From Cupriavidus pauculus (GTDB taxonomy: Bacteria; Pseudomonadota; Gammaproteobacteria; Burkholderiales; Burkholderiaceae), in contig NZ_VZOW01000008.1 in the NCBI RefSeq assembly GCF_008801835.1, positions 62,001 through 126,000 of the forward strand: a stretch of 64,000 bases of DNA, written 5' to 3'. Below, one piece after another: positions 43,862-52,403 of this stretch (positions are counted from its first letter, which is position 1; every line of letters begins with the position of its first letter). A model generated the notes under the pieces. That model was given only the letters and a program-made list of their open reading frames with translations. It searched no databases and was not told the origin of the DNA. The translations under genes and the position numbers were made by a program.

Positions 43862-44479
43862 ATGTCCACACACAATCGATGGTTCCGCCCCGGCGTGCGC
43901 AACGAAGGCAGCGATTTCGCCGTTCATGACCAGACCGAAGATTTCGGTGGTCCCGAATCGTACCCGCGCCCGTGGGCGGACACGCGGCGCGAGCGGGTCG
44001 GCCATCCCGACGCGCATGCGCGCGTGTCGCCAGCCGCCTACGGCATCGCCGACGACGATGGCCTGCGCACGGCGCCGGGCCGCGCCAGCTGGCATCGCGC
44101 AGCGGACGTTAACTGGCAGGATCGGCACGAGGACGGCGCCTTGCGTCATCGGCCCGGCATTGGAGGCCGACCGGCGAGCGTGCCGCGCGAATCCGACCGG
44201 GGTTACGACGATGCGCCATATCGATCCCGGCCGGTCTGGCCCAAGGGATACGAACGTGCGGACGCACGTATCTGCGACGACGTCTGCGAACGCCTGGCCG
44301 ACGACGCGCGTCTGGACCTGCGCGAGGTAGAGGTGAACGTGGCGGGCGGCGTGGTCACCCTGACCGGCGAGGCGCGCGACCGCAATCAGAAGTTGCGCAT
44401 CGAGGAGATTGCAGACCATGTCGCCGGCGTGAAGGACGTCGACAACCGGCTGCGCGTGCGGACATCGCGATCCGAATGA
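43862..44479 (+). CDS. BON-domain protein with disordered N-terminus
   Basis: A 205-residue protein with no signal peptide. The first 135 residues are polar, rich in Arg, Asp, Gly and Pro (WRPGVRNEGS, YPRPWADTRRERV) and probably disordered. The C-terminal 65 residues form a BON domain (ERADARICDDVCERLADDARLDLREVEVNVAGGVVTLTGEARDRNQKLRIEEIADHVAGVKDVDNRLRV). BON domains bind phospholipid or act in stress adaptation, often in OsmY-like or mycobacterial envelope proteins. Cytoplasmic or membrane-surface function is likely here. The start at 43862 has GGAG six bases upstream. It is a single gene before a terminator. Confidence 0.8.
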   Translation: MSTHNRWFRPGVRNEGSDFAVHDQTEDFGGPESYPRPWADTRRERVGHPDAHARVSPAAYGIADDDGLRTAPGRASWHRAADVNWQDRHEDGALRHRPGIGGRPASVPRESDRGYDDAPYRSRPVWPKGYERADARICDDVCERLADDARLDLREVEVNVAGGVVTLTGEARDRNQKLRIEEIADHVAGVKDVDNRLRVRTSRSE

Positions 44480-44626
44480 CGATGCCACTCGCTGCCAGCA
44501 CGCCGATTGCACCGCTTCCACCCCAGTCGCTCATCGGCCAAACCTTTCAACGCGCTCTGTTCTGTGCGGATACCGGCTATGCGCTGATGCCGCTTCCCTA
44601 ACGATTGATGCATCGCAAAATCCCCC

Positions 44627-44652
44627 AGCCCCGAAGTTTTCGGGGCTTTTTT
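44627..44652 (+). terminator. Intrinsic terminator after the BON gene
   Basis: A perfect 9-bp stem AGCCCCGAA/TTCGGGGCT (44627-44635 and 44639-44647) with a 3-nt loop, followed by T5. Clear plus-strand terminator about 150 bp after the BON stop. Confidence 0.85.
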
Positions 44653-44733
44653 CATGCGCGCGTTGCCTGTGTTGCGCTGCATCGCAACATCGAATCATTG
44701 CTTTCAATGAGCTTAATGCGGCGGTTTATCACC

Positions 44734-44814
44734 TTGACATTGCGTCCTACGAAGTCTTACGCTCCCGACCTTGCATAGAAGACGTTCGCATATAGAACGC
44801 TGGTTCGATATGCG
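44734..44814 (+). promoter_or_regulatory. Promoter and 28-bp palindromic operator of the atoE-catCD operon
   Basis: A perfect -35 TTGACA (44734-44739) is followed after 18 bp by TACGCT (44758-44763). Downstream lies a near-perfect palindrome, CGCATAT-a-GAAC (44787-44798), gctg, GTTC-g-ATATGCG (44803-44814), with one mismatch in 12 bp arms. It lies between the likely start site and the TTG codon at 44841, so a bound protein would repress. GTTCGATAT resembles sites of IclR-family aromatic regulators. Confidence 0.55.
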
Positions 44815-44840
44815 GTCATTTCGAATTTAGGAGACACGCC

Positions 44841-46181
44841 TTGAACAAGGTCGCCGGGTTCTTTACGGAACTGATGCGCCGGTATTTGCCGGACCCCTTT
44901 GTATTTGCCATCGGCCTCACGTTGTTGAGCATGGTGATGGCTATGCTGGTGGAAGGCCAGGGCGCCAGCGCGGTCATCATGAACTGGGGCAAGGGGTTCT
45001 GGAACCTGCTTTCGTTCACCACCCAGATGGCCGTGATCCTGGCGATGGGCTATGTGCTCGCCACTGCGCCGCTGGTGGACCGATTCCTCGACAGCATCGT
45101 GGCACGCGTGCAGACGCCGCGCGGCGCCATCATCGTCGCCACACTGGTGGGCGGTATCGGCAGCTATCTGAACTGGGGCTTCGGTCTCGTGATCGGCGGC
45201 ATCATTGCGCGCAAGCTGGCGCTCAAGGTCAAGGGCGTGCATTACCCGCTGATCATCGCATCGGCGTACAGCGGCTTCACGATGTACGGACTGGGCCTGT
45301 CGGCCAGTATTCCCGTGCTGATCTCCACGCCGGGCCATCCGATGGAAAAGCTGATGGGCGTGATCGCGCTGAAGGACACGATCTTCTCGACGCCGATGCT
45401 GCTGACCAGTCTCGCCGTGATCGTCACGCTGCCGCTGCTCAATGCGATGCTGCACCCGCGCGATACCCGCGACGTGGTGGAAATCCGCCAGGAAAATATC
45501 GCCGAAGACGGTCCCGCGGCAGGCGGCCATAGCATGGGCATCGAAAACACGCTGGCCGCTCGCATGAACAACAGCCGCGTGCTGAGCCTGCTGATCGGCC
45601 TGTGCGGCATGGCGTACGCGGTGCTGTACTTCACGCAGGGCGGCACGCTGGACCTGAACCTGATCAATTTCCTGATCCTGTTTATCGGCGTGCTGCTGCT
45701 GGGCACGCCCGCCAACTACGTTGCCAAGCTCAACGAAGGCATCAAGACGATTTCGGGCATCATCCTGCAGTATCCGTTCTATGCGGGCATCATGGCGGTG
45801 ATGGCGGGCTCGGGACTGGTCGATACCATCTCGCGCGTGTTCGTCGATATCGCCACGCCGCAGACGCTGCCGTTCTGGGGGCTGGTCAGCTCGTTCGTGA
45901 TCAACTTCTTCGCGCCGTCGGGCGGCGGGCACTGGGTGATCCAGGGGCCGTTCATGATCGACGCGGCCAAGGCCATCGGCAGTTCGGTGGCGCAGACGTC
46001 GATGTCGGTGATGCTGGGCAATGCCTGGAACGACCTGGTGCAGCCGTTCTGGATCCTGCCGGCGCTGGCGCTGTCCCGGCTCAAGCTCAAGGACGTGATG
46101 GGCTACACCGTGATCATGATGTTCTGGGTAGGCGCGATCTACATCGTGGCGCTGCTGGCCTGGGGCATGCTCACGCACTGA
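44841..46181 (+). CDS. atoE: Short-chain fatty acid transporter (AtoE family)
   Basis: A 446-residue inner-membrane protein of the AtoE family with about a dozen hydrophobic helices. Conserved segments are RRYLPDPFVFAIGLTLLSMVMAML, IGSYLNWGFGLVIGGIIARKLAL, ISGIILQYPFYAGIMAVMAGSGLVD, and FFAPSGGGHWVIQGPFMIDAAK. It probably imports acetoacetate, butyrate or another small acid. A TTG start with GGAG eight bases upstream is used. It begins an operon with YciI, cyclase, CatC and CatD, so the acid may be an intermediate or product of that pathway. Confidence 0.88.
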   Translation: MNKVAGFFTELMRRYLPDPFVFAIGLTLLSMVMAMLVEGQGASAVIMNWGKGFWNLLSFTTQMAVILAMGYVLATAPLVDRFLDSIVARVQTPRGAIIVATLVGGIGSYLNWGFGLVIGGIIARKLALKVKGVHYPLIIASAYSGFTMYGLGLSASIPVLISTPGHPMEKLMGVIALKDTIFSTPMLLTSLAVIVTLPLLNAMLHPRDTRDVVEIRQENIAEDGPAAGGHSMGIENTLAARMNNSRVLSLLIGLCGMAYAVLYFTQGGTLDLNLINFLILFIGVLLLGTPANYVAKLNEGIKTISGIILQYPFYAGIMAVMAGSGLVDTISRVFVDIATPQTLPFWGLVSSFVINFFAPSGGGHWVIQGPFMIDAAKAIGSSVAQTSMSVMLGNAWNDLVQPFWILPALALSRLKLKDVMGYTVIMMFWVGAIYIVALLAWGMLTH

Positions 46182-46230
46182 CGTAGCGTCGTACCGCCAT
46201 ACCGCAGCCAACTGACAAGGAGACTTTCGC

Positions 46231-46527
46231 ATGCCGTATTTCATCGAGACGTTCGACAAGCCCGATCATCAGCACGTGCGCCAGGCCAACCGGCCCGCGC
46301 ATCTCGATTTCCTCGCGGCCAACAAGGCGCTGCTGCTGGCCTGCGGCGCCAAGCTCAACGACGACGGCACGGATGGCGGCGGCGGCGTCTACATCGTCGA
46401 CGTCGATTCTCGCGAGGCCGCGCAGGCGTTTATCGAGCGCGATCCCTTCCATACGGCCGACCTGTTTGCGCAGGTGAAGATCGTGCGTTGGCGCAAGGCT
46501 TATCTGGACGGCGTTTGCCACATCTGA
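46231..46527 (+). CDS. YciI-family protein
   Basis: A 98-residue small cytoplasmic protein of the YciI family, a ferredoxin-like fold related to muconolactone isomerases. It contains KPDHQHVRQANRPAHLDFLAANKALLLACGA and the conserved RDPFHTADLF near the end with candidate catalytic His and Asp. AAGGAG stands close to the start. In catabolic operons such proteins act as small hydrolases or isomerases on lactone-like compounds. It is in the atoE-catCD operon, so it may act on an intermediate there. Confidence 0.8.
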   Translation: MPYFIETFDKPDHQHVRQANRPAHLDFLAANKALLLACGAKLNDDGTDGGGGVYIVDVDSREAAQAFIERDPFHTADLFAQVKIVRWRKAYLDGVCHI

Positions 46528-46543
46528 AGCGCGGACGGCAGTC

Positions 46544-47602
46544 ATGAAACGATGGAAGCAACGGCCCGAAGGCGCCAACTGGGGCGACTTTGGCGATGAC
46601 GACCAGCTAGGCCGCCTCAATCTGATCACCGCCGAGCGCGTGCGCGCGGCCGCGCAGGAAATCCGCACCGGCCGCACGTTCTGCCTGTCGCTGCCGCTCG
46701 ATTTGCCGGGCGGCAACGTGCTGAATCCGCGCCGCCATCCGCCGGTGTTGCGCCCGACGTTCCGAGACGACGTGGCCTATGTGAATTTTCCGCTGGCCAA
46801 GGTCGATCCGCGCGCGCTCGATGTGCTCAGCGACGACCAGGTACTGCTGTCGATGCAGTACTCGACGCAATGGGACTCCCTGGCGCACGTTGGCGCGTTG
46901 TTCGACGCCGACGGCGATGGTGTGGCCGAACGCGTCTACTACAACGGCTTTCGCCCCAACACCGATATCGTCGGCCCGGTGGACTACGCGGAAGCCGATG
47001 CATTCGCGGCGCATCCGTGCGGGCATGATCACAGCCACGCCGACGCGCTCGGCATCGAGACATTCGCCACGCATGGCATCCAGGCCCGCGGCGTGCTGGT
47101 CGATCTGGCCGAGCACTATGGCCGTGAATGCCGCACGGTCGGTTATGACGACCTGATGCGTGTCATCGATGCAGACGGCCTGTCGGTCGGCAGCGGCGAT
47201 GTTCTCGTGCTGCGCACCGGGTTTGCCGAAATGCTGGTCGAGATGGCCGGCAAGCCGGACGCCGAGCTGCTGCACAACAGTTGCTGCGCGCTCGACGGGC
47301 GCGACGAGCGGCTGCTGCAATGGATCACCGATTCGGGCATCGCAGCCATCGCGGCGGACAACTATGCCGTGGAGCGCTTTCCGGCGCGCGCGGTGGCGGC
47401 AGACAAGGGCCCGGTGCCAATGCTGCCGTTGCATCACCATTGCCTTTTCAAACTGGGTTTGCCGTTAGGCGAGCTCTGGTATCTGCGCGACCTGGCGGCG
47501 TGGCTGCGTGCCGAGCGCCGTCATCGCTTCTTTCTGTCGGCGCCACCCCTGCGCCTGCCCGGCGCGATGGGATCGCCGGTCACGCCGGTGGCCACCGTCT
47601 GA
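46544..47602 (+). CDS. Cyclase family protein (metal-dependent amidohydrolase-like)
   Basis: A 352-residue protein of the cyclase family that includes kynurenine formamidase and isatin hydrolase. Recognisable blocks are GANWGDFGDDDQLGRLNLIT, LSLPLDLPGG, the metal site MQYSTQWDSLAHVGAL, GIQARGVLVDLAEHYG, and VLRTGF. A metal-dependent hydrolysis of an amide or lactone is expected. It lies between the YciI and CatC genes, 16 bp after YciI. Together they suggest conversion of a cyclic or amide-linked aromatic into the beta-ketoadipate route; the substrate is unknown. Confidence 0.82.
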   Translation: MKRWKQRPEGANWGDFGDDDQLGRLNLITAERVRAAAQEIRTGRTFCLSLPLDLPGGNVLNPRRHPPVLRPTFRDDVAYVNFPLAKVDPRALDVLSDDQVLLSMQYSTQWDSLAHVGALFDADGDGVAERVYYNGFRPNTDIVGPVDYAEADAFAAHPCGHDHSHADALGIETFATHGIQARGVLVDLAEHYGRECRTVGYDDLMRVIDADGLSVGSGDVLVLRTGFAEMLVEMAGKPDAELLHNSCCALDGRDERLLQWITDSGIAAIAADNYAVERFPARAVAADKGPVPMLPLHHHCLFKLGLPLGELWYLRDLAAWLRAERRHRFFLSAPPLRLPGAMGSPVTPVATV

Positions 47603-47664
47603 TGTCCCGATGTTTTCGTCGTCCCCCGATCCACACGATCCATACGATCCAATAGGAGCCTGCC

Positions 47665-47949
47665 ATGCTGTTCATGGTTGAAATGACCGTCCGTATCCCC
47701 CAATCGCTCGACCCGCAAGTGGCAGAGAAGATCAAGGCTGACGAAAAGGCGTATTCGCAGCAACTGCAACGCGAAGGCAAGTGGCGTCATCTGTGGCGTG
47801 TGGCCGGCCTGTACGCCAACGTCAGCATCTTCGATGTCAAGGACGCCGACGAGCTGCACGCGCTGCTGACTGCGCTGCCGCTTTATCCGTACATGGAAAT
47901 GAAGGTCACCGCGCTGGCGCAGCACGGCTCGGCAATCGCCCAGAACTGA
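47665..47949 (+). CDS. catC: Muconolactone delta-isomerase
   Basis: A 94-residue enzyme of the CatC family that converts muconolactone to beta-ketoadipate enol-lactone. It starts MLFMVEMTVRIPQSLDP and contains ADEKAYSQQLQREGKWRHLWRVAGLYANVSIFDV, ending LPLYPYMEMKVTALAQHGS; length and sequence match the family closely. AGGAG precedes the start. The genes catA and catB are absent from the window. It is followed 13 bp later by catD. Confidence 0.9.
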   Translation: MLFMVEMTVRIPQSLDPQVAEKIKADEKAYSQQLQREGKWRHLWRVAGLYANVSIFDVKDADELHALLTALPLYPYMEMKVTALAQHGSAIAQN

Positions 47950-47962
47950 GGAGAGGATCGCC

Positions 47963-48742
47963 ATGCCGTTTGCTGAGCTTTCCGACGTCACGCTGCATTA
48001 CCGGCTCGATGGCGACGAAAGTCTGCCGGTGCTGATGCTGTCCAATTCGCTGGGCACCAGCTTCGAGATGTGGCAGCCGCAGATTGCCGCGCTGACGCAG
48101 CACTATCGCGTGCTGCGTTACGACACGCGTGGCCATGGTCAGTCGTCGGTTACCGAGGGGCCGTACAGCATCGCGCAACTGGGCGGCGACGTGATCGCGC
48201 TGCTCGATTACCTGAAGCTGTCGCGTGTGCATTTCTGCGGCCTGTCGATGGGCGGCATCACCGGGATGTGGCTGGGCCTGCACCATGCGGATCGCCTCAA
48301 CAAGCTGATCCTGTGCAATACCGCCGCGTATATTGGACCGCCGGAAAACTGGACCAACCGCGCCGCAGCCGTGCAACGCGATGGCGTGGCATCGATTGCC
48401 GCTGCCGTGGTCGACAAATGGCTGACACCCGATTTTGCCGCGCAGCAGCCGGAACTGGTGCAGCACCTGCGCACGATGCTCGGTGCTACCGACGCGCGCG
48501 GCTATGCGGCCAATTGCCTGGCGGTGCGCGATTCCGATCTGCGCGAGCAGATCCAGCGCATCGTCACGCCGACGCTGGTGATTGCCGGATCGGGCGATAT
48601 TCCCACGCCGCCCGCCGATGGGCGTTATCTGGCCGACACCATTCCCGGTGCGCAGTACGTGGAGCTGTACGCCGCGCATCTGTCGAACCTGCAGCAGGTG
48701 GACGGTTTCACGCAAGCGGTGCTGAAGTTTTTGGCTGCCTGA
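47963..48742 (+). CDS. catD: 3-oxoadipate enol-lactonase
   Basis: A 259-residue alpha/beta hydrolase that opens beta-ketoadipate enol-lactone. The oxyanion region is SNSLGTSFEMW, the elbow GLSMGG holds S95, and VIAGSGDIPTPP and AAHLSNLQQVDGF carry the Asp and His. The sequence is typical of PcaD/CatD enzymes. GGAGAGGAT lies just before the start. As the last gene of the operon it completes the sequence isomerase then lactonase; the succinyl-CoA transferase and thiolase steps are not in the window. Confidence 0.9.
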   Translation: MPFAELSDVTLHYRLDGDESLPVLMLSNSLGTSFEMWQPQIAALTQHYRVLRYDTRGHGQSSVTEGPYSIAQLGGDVIALLDYLKLSRVHFCGLSMGGITGMWLGLHHADRLNKLILCNTAAYIGPPENWTNRAAAVQRDGVASIAAAVVDKWLTPDFAAQQPELVQHLRTMLGATDARGYAANCLAVRDSDLREQIQRIVTPTLVIAGSGDIPTPPADGRYLADTIPGAQYVELYAAHLSNLQQVDGFTQAVLKFLAA

Positions 48743-48797
48743 TGGCCGATCGGTTGTAGCATCGTCGCCTGACTGATTTCGCGAGGACAGGTTGGCG

Positions 48798-49580
48798 ATG
48801 GGCTTCAGAGGGTGGCAGTGGACGATGGCGTTGCTGGGCGTGGTGCTGCTTGGCGACGCCATTGCCTTGATGGGCTTGGGGCTGTTCAACTTCGGCGTGG
48901 TGCTGCCGGCGCTGATCGGCGTGGCCGCGCTGTGGCTGGCGTGGCGCTGGCACGCGTTGGCGCGCTGGCGAGCCGCGCGGCCGCAGAGGCAATGGCTGTG
49001 GCGCGCAGGCTGGATTGGCTTTGCCGTCTGCCTGGCGACGGTGGCGCTGTTCTTCCGTTTCATCGGCGGCCGCATCGACGCGCCGGCCGAACGCATTACT
49101 GATGCGGCGGCCATCGTCGTGCTTGGATCGGGCACGCCGCATTGCACGGCGTCGCCCACGCTGGCGGCGCGGCTGGACAAGGCGCTCGCGCTGGCACAGC
49201 GGATGCCTGCGATTCCGGTCGTCGTAAGCGGTGGTCAGGACTTCGGCCTGCATTGCAGCGAAGCCGACGTGATGGCGGACTATCTCGTCGCGCGCGGGAT
49301 CTCGCCGCAACGGCTGCTGCGCGAGGACCGCAGCACCAGCACCGACGAAAACCTGCGGTTCAGTCGCCAGTTGCTGGCTGCGCAAGGCATCGACGCGAAC
49401 GCGCCGCTGCTGTTGGTGACCAGCGATTTTCATGTCATGCGCGCCGAGCGCATCGCACGCAAGGCCGGATTGACCGCCGTAACTGGCGTCGCCGCGCCCA
49501 CACCGCTTTATCTGCGCTATAACGCGTGGCTACGCGAATATTTCGCGTACATCAGCGGTTGGCTGCTGCGCGAATTCTGA
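48798..49580 (+). CDS. YdcF/DUF218-family membrane protein
   Basis: A 260-residue protein with two or three N-terminal helices (WTMALLGVVLLGDAIALMG, VVLPALIGVAALWLAW, GWIGFAVCLATVALFF). A DUF218 domain follows, facing the periplasm: DAAAIVVLGSG, VVVSGGQDFGLHCSEADVMADYL, EDRSTSTDENLRFS and LLLVTSDFHVMRA. The family includes ElyC/SanA-like envelope proteins linked to peptidoglycan or lipid-carrier homeostasis. ATG 48798 with AGGACAGG upstream is used; a TTG at 48792 is possible. It stands 55 bp after catD and is probably independent. Confidence 0.82.
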   Translation: MGFRGWQWTMALLGVVLLGDAIALMGLGLFNFGVVLPALIGVAALWLAWRWHALARWRAARPQRQWLWRAGWIGFAVCLATVALFFRFIGGRIDAPAERITDAAAIVVLGSGTPHCTASPTLAARLDKALALAQRMPAIPVVVSGGQDFGLHCSEADVMADYLVARGISPQRLLREDRSTSTDENLRFSRQLLAAQGIDANAPLLLVTSDFHVMRAERIARKAGLTAVTGVAAPTPLYLRYNAWLREYFAYISGWLLREF

Positions 49581-49591
49581 GCGCCGGCCGC

Positions 49592-51187
49592 TCAGGCCGG
49601 CATGCCGAAGCGATCGGCCCGCGCCATCGGCCAGTATTTCTCCCACAGGCTGAAGCGCAGGTTGCCGTTGACCAGATCGCCGGGCTGCAGGAAATCGAAC
49701 AACTCGGACATCGGCTTGACCTCGCTCGGCGATACGCGCCTGACGATATGATGCGGCGTCAGTTCCGCCGGCGAATGCAGGCCGGCGGCCTGCAGCAGTT
49801 CCTGTAGCGCATGTACGGTGTGGCGATTGAAGTTGGCCACGCGTTCCGCCTTGTCCGGCACCACGATGGCGCGCTGGCGAACCGGATCCTGTGTGGCAAC
49901 GCCCACCGGGCAGCGGTCCGTATGGCATTTCTGCGCCTGCACGCAGCCCAGCGCGAACATGAAGCCGCGCGCGGCGTTGCACCAGTCCGCGCCCATCGCC
50001 AGTGTGCGTGCGATATCGAATGCACTGATCAGCTTGCCGCTGGCACCGATGCGGATCCTGCTGCGCAGATTTGCGCCGACCAGCGTGTTATGCACCAGCA
50101 GCAGGCCTTCCTGTAGCGGCACGCCGATGTGGTCGACAAACTCCAGCGGCGCCGCGCCGGTGCCGCCCTCGGAGCCATCCACGACAATGAAGTCCGGCAG
50201 GATGTTCGATTCCAGCATGGCCTTGACCACGCCGAAGAAATCCCACGGATGGCCGATGCACAGCTTGAAACCGGTGGGCTTGCCGCCAGACAGGTTGCGC
50301 AGACGATCGACGAACTGCAGCAATTCCAGCGGCGTGGAGAATTCGCTGTGCGCCGCGGGCGAAACGCAATCGACGCCCATCGGCACACCGCGCGTGGCGG
50401 CGATTTCCGGCGTGATCTTGGCCGCGGGCAGCACGCCGCCGTGTCCGGGCTTGGCGCCCTGGGACAACTTCACCTCGATCATCTTGACCTGCGGGTCGGC
50501 CGCCTGCCGCGCAAACAGTTCGGGATCGAAGCTGCCATCGGCGCGCCGGCAACCGAAGTATCCCGACCCCAGTTCCCAGATCAGGTCGCCGCCCTCGGCG
50601 CGGTGATAGGGCGAGATCGATCCCTCGCCCGTGTCATGCGCAAAGCCGCCGATTTTGGCGCCGCGATTGAGCGAGCGGATCGCATTCGCGGACAGCGCGC
50701 CAAAGCTCATCGCGGACACGTTGAACACTGACATCGAATAGGGCTGCGCACGGTCGGCGCCCACCGTCACGCGGAAATTGGCCGATGCGATGCGCGTGGG
50801 CGCCAGCGAATGGCTGATCCATTCGTAGCCGGGACGCTTGACGTCGAACTCCGTGCCGAACGGGCGGCTGTCGACTTCGTTCTTGGCGCGCTGGTACACC
50901 AGACTGCGCTGCGCGCGCGAGAAAGGCGCCTCCGAGGTGTCGTCCTCGATAAAGTACTGCCGGATTTCCGGGCGAATGAACTCCAGGAAGAAGCGTGCGT
51001 GACCCCAGATCGGGTAGTTGCGCAGGATGGCATGGCGTTGCTGCGTCATGTCGCGCACGCCCAACAGGCACAGCGCAAGCGGCGCCGCCGCCCACCACCA
51101 CGACAGGCGATGTGTGGCGGCCAGACAGACAAGAACAATCAGGCCGCAGGCCGACAAGGCCACGGCGCCGTAACGACGCTCGATCAT
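49592..51187 (-). CDS. FMN-binding glutamate synthase-like protein
   Basis: A 531-residue protein with two N-terminal helices (about 7-45, VALSACGLIVLVCLAA and WWAAAPLALCLLGV). The rest is a GltS-type FMN barrel with YSMSVFNVSAMSFGALS, GGFAHDTGEGSISPYHR, KPGHGGVLPAAKI, FIVVDGSEGGTGAAPLEF and the cysteine cluster ALGCVQAQKCHTDRCPVG. The GltB glutaminase domain is missing, so it is not a complete glutamate synthase; it may be a membrane-anchored FMN oxidoreductase. ATG 51187 is used, since earlier codons read through unlikely sequence. No partner gltD is nearby. Confidence 0.82.
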   Translation of the reverse strand: MIERRYGAVALSACGLIVLVCLAATHRLSWWWAAAPLALCLLGVRDMTQQRHAILRNYPIWGHARFFLEFIRPEIRQYFIEDDTSEAPFSRAQRSLVYQRAKNEVDSRPFGTEFDVKRPGYEWISHSLAPTRIASANFRVTVGADRAQPYSMSVFNVSAMSFGALSANAIRSLNRGAKIGGFAHDTGEGSISPYHRAEGGDLIWELGSGYFGCRRADGSFDPELFARQAADPQVKMIEVKLSQGAKPGHGGVLPAAKITPEIAATRGVPMGVDCVSPAAHSEFSTPLELLQFVDRLRNLSGGKPTGFKLCIGHPWDFFGVVKAMLESNILPDFIVVDGSEGGTGAAPLEFVDHIGVPLQEGLLLVHNTLVGANLRSRIRIGASGKLISAFDIARTLAMGADWCNAARGFMFALGCVQAQKCHTDRCPVGVATQDPVRQRAIVVPDKAERVANFNRHTVHALQELLQAAGLHSPAELTPHHIVRRVSPSEVKPMSELFDFLQPGDLVNGNLRFSLWEKYWPMARADRFGMPA

Positions 51188-51326
51188 GGGGAGACTCGTT
51201 CGATTTTTGGATAACCCCGGATGATGGCGCTTCGGTAGGGCAATGTGAAGTCTCTGCGCTGGGATTCGCTGTTTCGGAAATGGGATAAATAATGCTATTA
51301 ACCGCCAGGCGTTTGACGAAACCATG

Positions 51327-51360
51327 AAACGCGGCGCTTCTTGCGAAGCGTCGCGTTTTT
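51327..51360. terminator. Hairpin terminator downstream of the TauE gene
   Basis: Arms 51327-51340 and 51345-51358 form a 14-bp stem with one G-T pair and a TTGC loop. T5 ends it on the plus strand; on the minus strand T3 follows. It lies 122 bp after the stop of the minus-strand TauE gene, which it may terminate. Confidence 0.5.
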
Positions 51361-51481
51361 AAGCGACATGACGAGGCTCCGATAATCCCCCCAAGAATTG
51401 CCAGCACTTGTTCTTCTCGACTGGGCCGCGGCCGAATGTGCGCGGCGCAACGCGGCACCGGTGCAATGACTGCGGTCGCGC

Positions 51482-52291
51482 TCAGACCAGCAGCATTACC
51501 AGCAACACGACGGCCAGCAGCGCAACATAAACAATCGCATGGATGCGGTCAGGAATCCGGCCGATAAACTGACTTGCCAGCCGGATGCCGGCCCACGATC
51601 CCAGCGCCAGCGTGGCAAACGCCAGCACGTCGACATAGCCCGCGTGGCCGGGGCCCAGCGCGGCACCCTGCCGCCATGCCAGCGCGACATAGGTGACTGT
51701 GCCGGCGATTGCCATCGGCAGCGACAGCGGGTTGGCCATGGCAGTGGCCTGCGTCATGGTTGCGCCGCGTCGCCGCATCAGCGGCACCGTCATCACGCTG
51801 CCGCCGACGCCCAGAAACGACGCGATGGTGCCGATGGCGACGCCGATGGCGGCCGTGGCGCCGCGTGACATCGGCGCCGCAGCCTCTTTCGATCCGATCA
51901 TGAAGCCGGGGCGCAGCGTGCTGTCCAGGATGGTGATTGATAAATAGCCGACAAACGCCCAGCGCACCCATGCGCCGCTGAGCCAGGTCGCGGCGGCAGC
52001 ACCAAGCACCGCGCCCACGGCGATATAGCCGCCAAGCATGCGTGCCTGGCTCCAGTCGACATTGCGCGCGCGATGATGGCGCCAGGTTGCCAGCGACGCG
52101 CCGAAGATCATCACGCATGTGGAGGTTGCCACCGCGATGTGCATGGCCGCGGCACCTGCCGCGCTGTCGGGACCGTGCAGTGTCCTGAGCATGGCGTAGA
52201 GCAGTGGCACCACCACAAAGCCGCCGCCGAAGCCGAACAGCACGGTCGTCACACCCGCCAAGCCACCGCAAGCCAGCAATACCGCATACAT
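51482..52291 (-). CDS. TauE/SafE-family anion exporter
   Basis: A 269-residue inner-membrane protein with about eight helices. Typical TauE/SafE blocks are MYAVLLACGGLAGVTTVLFGFGGGFVVVPLL and ATAAIGVAIGTIASFLGVGGSVMTVPLMRRRG, each in a half of the protein. Members export sulfite, sulfoacetate or other organic anions. ATG 52291 has GGGAG five or six bases before it; an upstream in-frame reading would cross the divergent AraC promoter. The AraC regulator on the other strand probably controls it. Confidence 0.85.
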   Translation of the reverse strand: MYAVLLACGGLAGVTTVLFGFGGGFVVVPLLYAMLRTLHGPDSAAGAAAMHIAVATSTCVMIFGASLATWRHHRARNVDWSQARMLGGYIAVGAVLGAAAATWLSGAWVRWAFVGYLSITILDSTLRPGFMIGSKEAAAPMSRGATAAIGVAIGTIASFLGVGGSVMTVPLMRRRGATMTQATAMANPLSLPMAIAGTVTYVALAWRQGAALGPGHAGYVDVLAFATLALGSWAGIRLASQFIGRIPDRIHAIVYVALLAVVLLVMLLV

Positions 52292-52403
52292 AGCGTCTCC
52301 CAAGTTGTTTCGAGCCGTCACGATAGACGCTGCGGCGCTGGCCGGCCTGCGAATGATGGACAATAATCTTCGTTCTTCAGCCAACCCGAGCGGATCGCCC
52401 CCC

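Larger units (their letters stand above)
44480..44840. other. Intergenic region: terminator, promoter and operator
   Basis: A 361-bp gap without a gene. It carries the terminator at 44627-44652, a good -35 TTGACA at 44734-44739, and the palindrome at 44787-44814. These are reported separately. The rest shows no obvious feature. Confidence 0.5.
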
